DNA of 5,513 nucleotides. Source: Clostridia bacterium. GTDB taxonomy: Bacteria > Bacillota > Clostridia > UBA1381. Below are positions 1 to 5,303 of the stretch, piece by piece. Below the pieces are notes generated by a model, which saw only the letters and a list, made by a program, of their open reading frames with translations, ran no database searches and was not told the DNA's origin. How positions within the stretch are numbered: the first letter of the stretch is position 1; each line of letters begins with the position of its first letter. The DNA is taken from NCBI GenBank assembly GCA_900770405.1, contig CAAGKL010000164.1, positions 1-5,513 of the forward strand, given 5' to 3'. Both the position numbers and the translations under genes were made by a program.

Positions 1-31
1 ACTCTTTCCCTACACGACGCTCTTCCGATCT
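1..31. other. Illumina TruSeq adapter remnant (not genomic DNA)
   Basis: The first 31 bases match the end of the Illumina TruSeq universal/read-1 adapter, finishing in the diagnostic CTCTTCCGATCT. Only the first two bases of the usual 33-nt oligonucleotide are missing. Genomic sequence starts at 32. The frame used by the following gene happens to stay open through the adapter (from position 2), so an automatic caller could add about ten artificial residues to that protein. Confidence 0.97.
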
Positions 32-637
32 TTGGAGGCACTGCTGTTTTATGCGCTGCCGCAGAAGAATACAAACGAAATCGCACACGAGCTGATACAG
101 CGCTTCGGCGGTATTTCGCGCGTGTTTGAGGCGAATATGAGCGACCTTATGCAGGTGGACGGAGTGAAGGAGCATACCGCGACGCTTTTAAAGCTGCAAA
201 CGATCATATACAAGATGTACCTAAAGGACAAATATGAGGTAAAAAACGAAAAGCTTACGCCGTACAGTGCGGGGCAGTTTGCGATAAAGCTGTTTTACGG
301 CTATACGGTGGAGGTTTTGTTTGCGATAATGCTTGATGCCGAATTTCGGCTGATAAGCTGGAAGAAGCTTGCGACCGGGACGACGAACAGCACGCCCGTG
401 TATACGCGCGAGGTGCTGGCGTATGCGCTTGAAACCAAGGCGGCGAACGTGATTTTAGCGCACAATCACCCGAACGGACTGCTGATACCGTCGGCGGGTG
501 ACATCAAGGTCACGACTGAGGTCGAGCGGGCGCTCGCCTTTGCGAATGTGGCGCTTGTCGACCACATCATCGTCGCGGACAACAAATACATAAGCGTCCT
601 AAACGAAATGGGACGCATAAACTACGTTACGGAGTAA
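32..637 (+). CDS. radC: RadC-family JAB/MPN domain protein, 5'-truncated
   Basis: This is the C-terminal 201 residues of a RadC protein. The N-terminal part is a helix-hairpin-helix-like region (about residues 17-58), followed by the JAB/MPN metalloprotease-like domain (about 75-199). The JAMM zinc signature is intact: H144-x-H146-x7-S154-x2-D157, preceded by a GTTNS segment with E127 in the usual TRE/PRE position and followed by the family's D177-H178-I-I-V strand. RadC proteins usually have about 220-230 residues, so some 20-30 N-terminal residues are missing. The TTG at 32 is the Leu codon of the LLEALLFYA-type motif, cut by the adapter, and is not a start. The hairpin has VDGVKEH where GxG is common, so DNA binding by this motif is uncertain. 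The family was once linked to recombination repair, but its biochemical role is unsettled. bioY follows after 37 nt. Confidence 0.93.
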   Translation: MEALLFYALPQKNTNEIAHELIQRFGGISRVFEANMSDLMQVDGVKEHTATLLKLQTIIYKMYLKDKYEVKNEKLTPYSAGQFAIKLFYGYTVEVLFAIMLDAEFRLISWKKLATGTTNSTPVYTREVLAYALETKAANVILAHNHPNGLLIPSAGDIKVTTEVERALAFANVALVDHIIVADNKYISVLNEMGRINYVTE

Positions 638-662
638 CAAATTGCCGCGAGGGCGGCGAATT

Positions 663-667
663 GGAGG
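663..667 (+). promoter_or_regulatory. Ribosome binding site that fixes the bioY start
   Basis: GGAGG lies 7 nt before the ATG at 675. An in-frame TTG at 642 would add 11 residues (rich in Arg and Gly) but has no comparable site. The ATG puts the hydrophobic first membrane helix directly after the short MKFTTRQ leader normal for BioY. Confidence 0.85.
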
Positions 668-674
668 ATTAATT

Positions 675-1226
675 ATGAAATTCACAACAAGACAGATGGC
701 GCTATGCGCGGTTTTTGCCGCGGTAATATCATTTTTTTCTGTGATAACCGTTCCGGTCGGGGAGATACCGGTGACGCTTGGACTCTTCGGCGTTATGCTC
801 GCGGCGGTCATTCTCGGACCGAAGCTTTCGGTAATTTCGACGCTGATCTATATACTGCTCGGCGCGGCGGGGCTGCCTGTTTTTGCGGGCTTTAAGGGCG
901 GCTTTCAGGTCATAGCCGGTCCGACCGGGGGATATATTTCCTCCTACGTTTTCGTCGCGGCGACAATCGGCGGATTTTCGCGCGTATCGGAAAAGCACAC
1001 CGCCCGCACGGCGCTGTGCACCATTGGCAGCATTATCGCGATTGCGATATGCTATGCGCTAGGAACACTGCAGTTCGTTGTGGTTACGAAAACCCCGCTT
1101 GCAGCTGCGCTTTTAAAGTGCGTCGTGCCTTTCATACCTTTTGACGCGGCAAAAGCGGTCTGCGCATCGGTGCTCGGTACGCTTGTACTGGGGCGGCTGA
1201 AACTGTCGGGCGTGTCGGTTAAATAA
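675..1226 (+). CDS. bioY: BioY, biotin ECF transporter S component
   Basis: This is a 183-residue integral membrane protein with the usual length and about six hydrophobic segments of the BioY family. It is the substrate-binding (S) subunit of energy-coupling-factor biotin uptake. Family landmarks are visible: PVGEIPVTLGLFGVMLA (27-43), GLPVFAGFKGG (66-76), the GPTGGY motif (82-87) and the C-terminal PFIPFDAAKAV (152-162). The last carries the conserved Asp (D157) and Lys (K160) near the biotin site. No bioM/bioN (ATPase and T component) or biotin synthesis genes are next to it. As in many Firmicutes, it probably shares a general EcfAA'T module encoded elsewhere, which implies biotin import and possibly biotin auxotrophy (inference). 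It lies 37 nt after radC and may be read through from it. I found no convincing promoter or BirA-type operator before it, and no terminator after it. Confidence 0.95.
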   Translation: MKFTTRQMALCAVFAAVISFFSVITVPVGEIPVTLGLFGVMLAAVILGPKLSVISTLIYILLGAAGLPVFAGFKGGFQVIAGPTGGYISSYVFVAATIGGFSRVSEKHTARTALCTIGSIIAIAICYALGTLQFVVVTKTPLAAALLKCVVPFIPFDAAKAVCASVLGTLVLGRLKLSGVSVK

Positions 1227-1235
1227 AAATTTAAC
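1218..1235. repeat. AT-rich inverted repeat upstream of the ogg promoter
   Basis: GTTAAAT (1218-1224), spacer AAAA, then ATTTAAC (1229-1235) form a perfect 7-bp inverted repeat. It overlaps the bioY stop codon and ends 6 nt before the -35 box at 1242. No U-tract follows it on the + strand, so it is not a terminator in that direction. It could be a regulator site, an UP-like element for the promoter, or chance in AT-rich spacer. Confidence 0.45.
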
Positions 1236-1241
1236 AAAGTG

Positions 1242-1270
1242 TTGATAATTATACAAATCTGTGATATAAT
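1242..1270 (+). promoter_or_regulatory. Housekeeping sigma-A promoter for the ogg transcript
   Basis: TTGATA (1242-1247) and a perfect TATAAT (1265-1270) are separated by exactly 17 nt, which is one mismatch from the sigma-70/sigma-A consensus. Transcription would start around 1277, about 50 nt before the ATG of ogg at 1327. It is the only near-consensus promoter I found in the window and lies in the sole AT-rich gap between bioY and ogg. It likely drives ogg, the zinc-ribbon gene and fba. Confidence 0.85.
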
Positions 1271-1326
1271 GGGTTTGCAAAGTGATTTCGGAGGAATTGC
1301 CGTCGGCGGTTTGAGGGCGGATTGTT

Positions 1327-2199
1327 ATGAAGGTAATTGAGCGGAACAATAATATAATACTTGACGGTGTGCGGGACTTTGAGCTCCGGCACATTTTCGA
1401 GTGCGGGCAGTGCTTCCGCTGGAACAGCACGCCGGAGGGCGGGTGGTTCGGCACTGCGTACGGCTGTGCGCTTTTGATGGAGCAGAACGACGACAGCGTG
1501 GTTCTGTATGATACCGACAGGGCAGCCTTTGATGCCGTGTGGCGCGATTACTTCGACCTTTCGCGCGATTACGGCGAAATAAAGCGGCGCTTGTCGGGCG
1601 ATGCGGTGCTTGCCGAGGCGGCGAAATTCGGCGGCGGAATCCGCATTTTGCGGCAAGAGCCGTTTGAAATGCTGATTTCCTACATAATTTCGGCGAGCAA
1701 CAATATTCCGCGTATCAAGGGTATAATCGAGCGGCTCTGCGAGAATTTCGGCGAGGCGCGCGAATATATGTCGCGCACATATTACACCTTTCCGACGGCG
1801 GAGAGAATCGCGGCGCTGACGCCCGATGAAATATCGGTAATCCGCGCGGGCTTCCGCGAAAAATACATACTTGCCGCGGCACGGGGCGTTGACGATGGCA
1901 GCATCGACCTCGCGGCAATATCGGCGCTCGGCTACAGCGAGGCGAAGAGCGAACTTATGAAAATCACCGGCGTCGGGAGCAAGGTTTCCGACTGCATACT
2001 TCTTTTCGGTATGGCGAAAACCTCGGGCTTTCCGATTGATGTGTGGATTAAGCGCATAATGGAGCATTGCTATTTTGCCGGCGGCGAGCGGCAGTTTGGC
2101 GAAATTGCGGCGCTTGCGCAGGAAAAATTCGGCGAACTGGGTGGCTTTGCGCAGCAGTACCTGTTCTATTGGGCGCGGGAAAACAAGATTGGAGTGTAG
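1327..2199 (+). CDS. ogg: OGG1-type 8-oxoguanine DNA glycosylase/AP lyase
   Basis: This 290-residue base-excision repair enzyme removes 8-oxoguanine from DNA and cuts the abasic strand by beta-elimination. The N-terminal OGG_N domain (about 5-110) carries GQCFRW (27-32), matching the SGQAFRW of OGG1. The HhH-GPD domain follows (about 112-285), with TGVGSK as the hairpin loop, catalytic Lys K219, and the helper Asp D238 in FPIDVW. By alignment with human OGG1, R129, R177 and C223 match Arg154, Arg204 and Cys253. S124 replaces Asn149 and F176 replaces Tyr203, both residues of the opposite-base pocket. The ATG at 1327 is preceded by GAGGG (1313-1317). A stronger GGAGG (1290-1294) is too far upstream and its in-frame TTG (1297) meets a TGA at 1312. 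The gene follows its own promoter and is only 6 nt from the next gene. OGG1-type enzymes are uncommon in bacteria apart from clostridia. Confidence 0.95.
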   Translation: MKVIERNNNIILDGVRDFELRHIFECGQCFRWNSTPEGGWFGTAYGCALLMEQNDDSVVLYDTDRAAFDAVWRDYFDLSRDYGEIKRRLSGDAVLAEAAKFGGGIRILRQEPFEMLISYIISASNNIPRIKGIIERLCENFGEAREYMSRTYYTFPTAERIAALTPDEISVIRAGFREKYILAAARGVDDGSIDLAAISALGYSEAKSELMKITGVGSKVSDCILLFGMAKTSGFPIDVWIKRIMEHCYFAGGERQFGEIAALAQEKFGELGGFAQQYLFYWARENKIGV

Positions 2200-2205
2200 A
2201 GTAAA

Positions 2206-2811
2206 ATGGCTGTTTTGGGACAGTATAGCAAATGCATTGCGTATATTTGCCCGTATTGCGGCAGGCTGACAAAGCGGCATATCGGGCTTTTTGATATTCC
2301 GCACGGCAAAACCGAGCTGTGCTGCTCTGAGGAGAACTGCGGCGAGCCGGTGCTCATACTCGGCATAACAAAGGATAAGTATGCGATTGACGCGGTGTGC
2401 AGCGCCTGCGGCGAAAAGCATAGGTTTACGCTCAAAAGTTCGCTTTTCTGGCAGAAGGATATTGCGGTGCTTTCCTGCCCGGAGACGATGGTTGATATTG
2501 TTTTTTTCGGCGATGAGGATAAGGTAGACGCCGAGCTTGAGGGTCAGGACGAGCTCTACCGCGAGGCGGCGGAGGATATAAACCGCACGCCTGAGCTCAG
2601 GATATATTTTGATTTAATTCATATAATAAATGAGATTGCAAAGCAAAATAACGTGGTGTGTTCACGCTGCGGCGGGTCGCAGGCGGACGTCGAGCTCACC
2701 GACGAGGGGATTTTGATTATATGCAGGGGCTGCGGCGCGACGAAGCTGATTAAGGTTTGCCGGCAGTCATGCGATGAATTACTGGAAACAGGCACAATTG
2801 TGCTTGAATAA
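2206..2811 (+). CDS. Uncharacterised cysteine-rich zinc-ribbon protein
   Basis: I do not recognise a named family for this 201-residue soluble protein. It has 15 cysteines, with four CxxC knuckles: C15-C18, C65-C68, C152-C155 and C173-C176. The last two are 17 residues apart (CSRCGG ... CRGCG) and form a textbook four-Cys zinc ribbon. The first two, with C39, C40, C45 and C91, probably build one or two more zinc sites. Between them (about 105-148) lies an acidic, probably helical linker with no cysteines. There is no signal peptide or membrane segment, so it should be cytoplasmic. The start ATG has GGAG (2191-2194) inside the last codons of ogg, 6 nt separate the genes, and translational coupling is likely. 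Nucleic-acid binding, or a partner role in repair or transcription, is possible from fold and context but unproven. It could instead be a zinc-dependent adaptor. Confidence 0.85.
   Translation: MAVLGQYSKCIAYICPYCGRLTKRHIGLFDIPHGKTELCCSEENCGEPVLILGITKDKYAIDAVCSACGEKHRFTLKSSLFWQKDIAVLSCPETMVDIVFFGDEDKVDAELEGQDELYREAAEDINRTPELRIYFDLIHIINEIAKQNNVVCSRCGGSQADVELTDEGILIICRGCGATKLIKVCRQSCDELLETGTIVLE
2792..2803. repeat. 12-bp perfect palindrome at the end of the zinc-ribbon gene
   Basis: GCACAATTGTGC is a perfect palindrome inside the last codons of the zinc-ribbon gene, 38 nt before the fba ATG. It extends to CAG...TTG (2789-2806) with one G-T wobble. No U-tract follows directly, so it is not a terminator. 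It may be an operator or a chance result of the Thr-Ile-Val codons. Confidence 0.35.
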
Positions 2812-2841
2812 ATAAAAAATACAATCCGAGGAGGAACAAAA

Positions 2842-3705
2842 ATGTTAGTTTCGGCAACAAAAATGTTGAATGAGGCAGTAGCCGGCAAGTATGCCATAGG
2901 TCAGTTCAATATCAACAATCTTGAGTGGACAAAGGCGATACTCGCTACGGCACAGGAGAATAATTCTCCGGTTATTCTGGGCGTATCCGAGGGCGCGGGT
3001 AAGTATATGACCGGCTTTAAGACGGTTGCCGCCATGGTTAAGGCGATGCTGGAGGAGATGCAGATTACCGTCCCCGTTGCGCTTCACCTCGACCACGGCA
3101 CCTATGAGGGCTGCTTCAAGTGCATCGACGCGGGCTTTTCGTCCGTAATGTTCGACGGCTCGCACTACCCGATTGAGGAGAATATCGCAAAGACCAAGGA
3201 GCTTGTGAAAATCTGCCACGAGAAGGGTATTTCGATTGAGGCCGAGGTAGGCTCAATCGGCGGCGAGGAGGACGGCGTAATCGGCGCGGGCGAGATTGCT
3301 GACCCGAACGAGTGCAAGCAGATTGCGGATCTGGGCGTTGATTTCCTCGCGGCTGGCATCGGCAATATCCACGGCAAATACCCCGCAAACTGGAAGGGGC
3401 TCGACTTTGACGCGCTCGGCAAAACAAAGGCGCTCATCGGCGATTTGCCGCTCGTGCTGCACGGCGGAACGGGTATTCCGGCAGATATGATTAAAACCGC
3501 GATTTCACTCGGCGTTGCAAAGATTAACGTAAATACCGAATGTCAGCTCTATTTCCAGGCTGCGACGAGAAAGTATATCGAGGAGGGCAAGGACCTTCAG
3601 GGTAAGGGCTTTGACCCGAGAAAGCTTCTCGCGCCGGGCTTTGAGGCGATTAAGGAAATTGTAAAAGAGAAGATGGAGCTTTTCGGCTCGGTAAACAGAG
3701 CGTAA
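2842..3705 (+). CDS. fba: Class II fructose-1,6-bisphosphate aldolase
   Basis: This 287-residue zinc-dependent aldolase cleaves fructose-1,6-bisphosphate to dihydroxyacetone phosphate and glyceraldehyde-3-phosphate, and runs in reverse in gluconeogenesis. It is cytoplasmic with a TIM-barrel fold. Motifs follow family order: LHLDHG (81-86) with catalytic Asp D84 and zinc ligand H85; SIEAEVGSIGG (131-141); GIGNIHGKYP (172-181) with zinc ligand H177; LHGGTG (206-211) with zinc ligand H207; and the phosphate-binding INVNTE (228-233). Its length fits the short FbaA/GatY-like subgroup of about 285 residues. GIGNIHG favours FBP aldolase over tagatose-bisphosphate aldolase, but substrate cannot be settled from motifs alone. 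AGGAGG (2829-2834), 7 nt before the ATG, is an ideal ribosome binding site and predicts high expression. The gene follows the zinc-ribbon gene by 30 nt with no terminator between, and a hairpin terminator comes right after it. Confidence 0.96.
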   Translation: MLVSATKMLNEAVAGKYAIGQFNINNLEWTKAILATAQENNSPVILGVSEGAGKYMTGFKTVAAMVKAMLEEMQITVPVALHLDHGTYEGCFKCIDAGFSSVMFDGSHYPIEENIAKTKELVKICHEKGISIEAEVGSIGGEEDGVIGAGEIADPNECKQIADLGVDFLAAGIGNIHGKYPANWKGLDFDALGKTKALIGDLPLVLHGGTGIPADMIKTAISLGVAKINVNTECQLYFQAATRKYIEEGKDLQGKGFDPRKLLAPGFEAIKEIVKEKMELFGSVNRA

Positions 3706-3715
3706 TATATTTTAA

Positions 3716-3766
3716 GGACAGCCGTATGGCTGCTGCCCGTCGGGCAGCGGCTTTGGCTGTCTTTTT
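3716..3766 (+). terminator. Composite hairpin terminator/attenuator between fba and uxaC
   Basis: The outer arms GACAGCC (3717-3723) and GGCTGTC (3755-3761) are perfectly complementary and lead straight into TTTTT (3762-3766). Nested inside is a perfect 7-bp stem, GCTGCCC (3732-3738) with GGGCAGC (3742-3748), around a GTC loop. The two stems are joined by an unpaired internal loop of 8 and 6 nt. The left arm can also pair locally: CAGCC (3719-3723) with GGCTG (3728-3732). Intrinsic termination of the fba transcript is the simplest reading. The uxaC ribosome binding site starts only 6 nt after the U-tract. Confidence 0.82.
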
Positions 3767-3772
3767 GGAAAA

Positions 3773-3777
3773 AGGAG
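3773..3777 (+). promoter_or_regulatory. Ribosome binding site supporting the uxaC GTG start
   Basis: AGGAG lies 10 nt before the GTG at 3788. The alternative in-frame ATG at 3809 would be 31 nt away with no other site. The GTG start also restores the FxxxDFxL opening typical of UxaC proteins. Confidence 0.75.
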
Positions 3778-3787
3778 ATTTAGTTAA

Positions 3788-5149
3788 GTGTTTATCAAAG
3801 ATGATTTTATGCTTCACTCGAAAACCGCGCGCGAGCTGTTTGAGATGGTGAAGGATTTGCCGATTATTGACTACCACTGCCATCTGCCGCCCGAGCAGAT
3901 TGCAGGGGATTACCGCTTTAAAAATGCGTTTGACCTGTTTTTGGGCGGCGACCATTATAAATGGCGTCAGATGCGCACGAACGGTATCGACGAGGAGCTT
4001 ATCACGGGCGGCGCGGACGATTATGACAAATTCCGCGCATGGGCAGAGACGATGCCCTACTTAATCGGAAACCCGCTCTACCACTGGACGCACCTCGAGC
4101 TTTTGCGCTATTTCGGCATTGACGAGGAGCTCGACGGAGAGAGTGCGGACAGGATATGGAATCGCTGCAATGAGCTTCTGACGAAGGACGGCTATACCGC
4201 GCGCGGGCTGATTGAGCGGTCAAATGTCGAGATTGTGTGCACGACCGACGACCCGGCGGACGATTTGCAGAATCATCTGAAAATCGCCGAGAGCGGCTTT
4301 GGGACTAGGGTTCTGCCGACCTTCCGCCCGGACAAGGCGGTGGACATCGCAGCGCCGACCTTTATGGGCTACATAGACAATATCGGCGTCGGGACTTTTG
4401 ATGAGCTCACGGCGTGGATTGAGGAGAGAATCGAGTACTTCCACGCGGCGGGCTGCCGGCTTGCCGACCATGCGCTCGGCAGAGTTCCGTTTGCCGAGGG
4501 GAATGCGGCGGCTGTGTTTGACAAGAGACTTGCCGGCGGCGAAATCAGCGCGGAGGAGGCGGATATTTTCCGCACGGCAATGCTGCGCATCTGCGCGCAG
4601 GGCTACGCAAAGCACGGCTGGGCGATGCAGATTCATATCGGCGCGCTGCGTAATAACAACAGCGCGATGTTTGAAAAGCTCGGCGCGGACAGCGGCTTTG
4701 ACTCGATCAATGACAGCGAAATTGCAGAAAAGCTTTCGCGCCTGCTCGACAGCTTTATCGCGGACGGCGCAATGCCGAAAATCATTCTCTATCCGCTCAA
4801 TCCGAAGGATAACTATGTAATCGGCACGATGATCGGCAACTTCCAGTCCGCACCGACCGCGGGTAAGCTGCAGTTCGGCTCGGGGTGGTGGTTCTGCGAC
4901 CAGCGCGACGGTATGCGCGAGCAGATGAAGGCGCTGGCAAATCTGGGTATGCTGTCACGCTTTGTCGGTATGCTGACCGACTCGCGCAGCTTTGTGTCCT
5001 ATCCGCGTCACGAGTATTTCCGTAGGATTATGTGCGACCTTGTCGGCGGCTGGGTCGAGGACGGAGAATATCCGAAAAATATGCAAACGCTCGAGAAGAT
5101 TGTGCGCGGCATTTCGCACGATAATGCGAAGGAATATTTTAAGTTCTGA
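3788..5149 (+). CDS. uxaC: Glucuronate isomerase
   Basis: This 453-residue cytoplasmic enzyme isomerises D-glucuronate to D-fructuronate and D-galacturonate to D-tagaturonate, the first step of hexuronate breakdown. It belongs to the amidohydrolase superfamily TIM barrels, and members have about 450-470 residues, so it is full length. Family blocks run end to end: PIIDYHCHL (25-33) with the metal-binding H30-x-H32, CTTDDP (151-156), LADHAL (225-230), MQIHIGALRNNN (280-291), GSGWWFCDQRDGM (364-376) and LTDSRSFVSYPRHEY (396-410). The GTG start is chosen for its ribosome binding site and for the MFIKDDFML opening, which matches relatives. The other hexuronate genes (uxaA, uxaB, uxuA, kdgK, kdgA) are not in the window. 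It lies 82 nt after fba, just beyond a strong hairpin, so transcription probably depends on read-through from the fba operon. Confidence 0.96.
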   Translation: MFIKDDFMLHSKTARELFEMVKDLPIIDYHCHLPPEQIAGDYRFKNAFDLFLGGDHYKWRQMRTNGIDEELITGGADDYDKFRAWAETMPYLIGNPLYHWTHLELLRYFGIDEELDGESADRIWNRCNELLTKDGYTARGLIERSNVEIVCTTDDPADDLQNHLKIAESGFGTRVLPTFRPDKAVDIAAPTFMGYIDNIGVGTFDELTAWIEERIEYFHAAGCRLADHALGRVPFAEGNAAAVFDKRLAGGEISAEEADIFRTAMLRICAQGYAKHGWAMQIHIGALRNNNSAMFEKLGADSGFDSINDSEIAEKLSRLLDSFIADGAMPKIILYPLNPKDNYVIGTMIGNFQSAPTAGKLQFGSGWWFCDQRDGMREQMKALANLGMLSRFVGMLTDSRSFVSYPRHEYFRRIMCDLVGGWVEDGEYPKNMQTLEKIVRGISHDNAKEYFKF

Positions 5150-5158
5150 TTAAAATGT

Positions 5159-5203
5159 AATACGCACCGTCCGAGGTTGATGCTTTCGGGGTGCGTATTT
5201 TTT
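5159..5203 (+). terminator. Rho-independent terminator after uxaC
   Basis: AATACGCACC (5159-5168) pairs perfectly with GGTGCGTATT (5190-5199) and the T-run 5198-5203 follows. Inside the loop CCGA (5171-5174) can pair with TCGG (5186-5189). It starts 9 nt after the uxaC stop. Confidence 0.9.
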
Positions 5204-5251
5204 GCGGAGAAATATTTGTTGGTAATGATTGCGGGCAATTGCCGGCGTAGG

Positions 5252-5285
5252 TAATAAAAAATGAGCCCGGCATCGACCGGGCTCA
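5252..5285 (-). terminator. Rho-independent terminator of the converging DegV-family gene
   Basis: GAGCCCGG (5263-5270) and CCGGGCTC (5277-5284) form a perfect 8-bp GC-rich stem around a 6-nt loop. Read on the minus strand it is followed by ATTTTTTATT, the U-tract, so it terminates leftward transcription about 20 nt after the stop at 5304. On the + strand it has no U-tract but could still back up the uxaC terminator. Confidence 0.9.
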
Positions 5286-5303
5286 AATTAAATATGCAGT
5301 GCT

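Noticed and set aside
639..662. Small stem-loop (GCCGC/GCGGC) between radC and bioY
   Set aside because: Only 5 GC pairs with weak flanks and no U-tract. It is too small for a terminator or a riboswitch.
1297..1314. Upstream mini-frame TTG-...-TGA with a strong GGAGG in the ogg leader
   Set aside because: It would encode five residues from a non-ATG start. A leader peptide is possible, but nothing in its sequence or in a following hairpin supports attenuation.
1249..2421. A 390-codon open frame on the minus strand that covers all of ogg
   Set aside because: It runs antisense to a gene with clear OGG1 motifs, has a low-complexity Arg/Ala-rich translation with no recognisable domain, and covers the ogg promoter. 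It is a by-product of GC-rich codon use.
2798..2825. Possible fba promoter TTGTGC-16-TACAAT
   Set aside because: The -35 box is poor, and the start point near 2832 would fall inside the AGGAGG ribosome binding site, leaving no functional leader.
4220..4820. Open frames inside uxaC (minus strand 4220-4636, plus strand 4398-4820)
   Set aside because: Both lie fully within a well-conserved glucuronate isomerase and give Arg/Ser-rich translations without motifs.
5231..5246. Near-palindrome with core GGCAATTGCC between the two convergent terminators
   Set aside because: It lies in the spacer between two terminators, far from any start codon in the window, so an operator role is unlikely. It is a lone copy.
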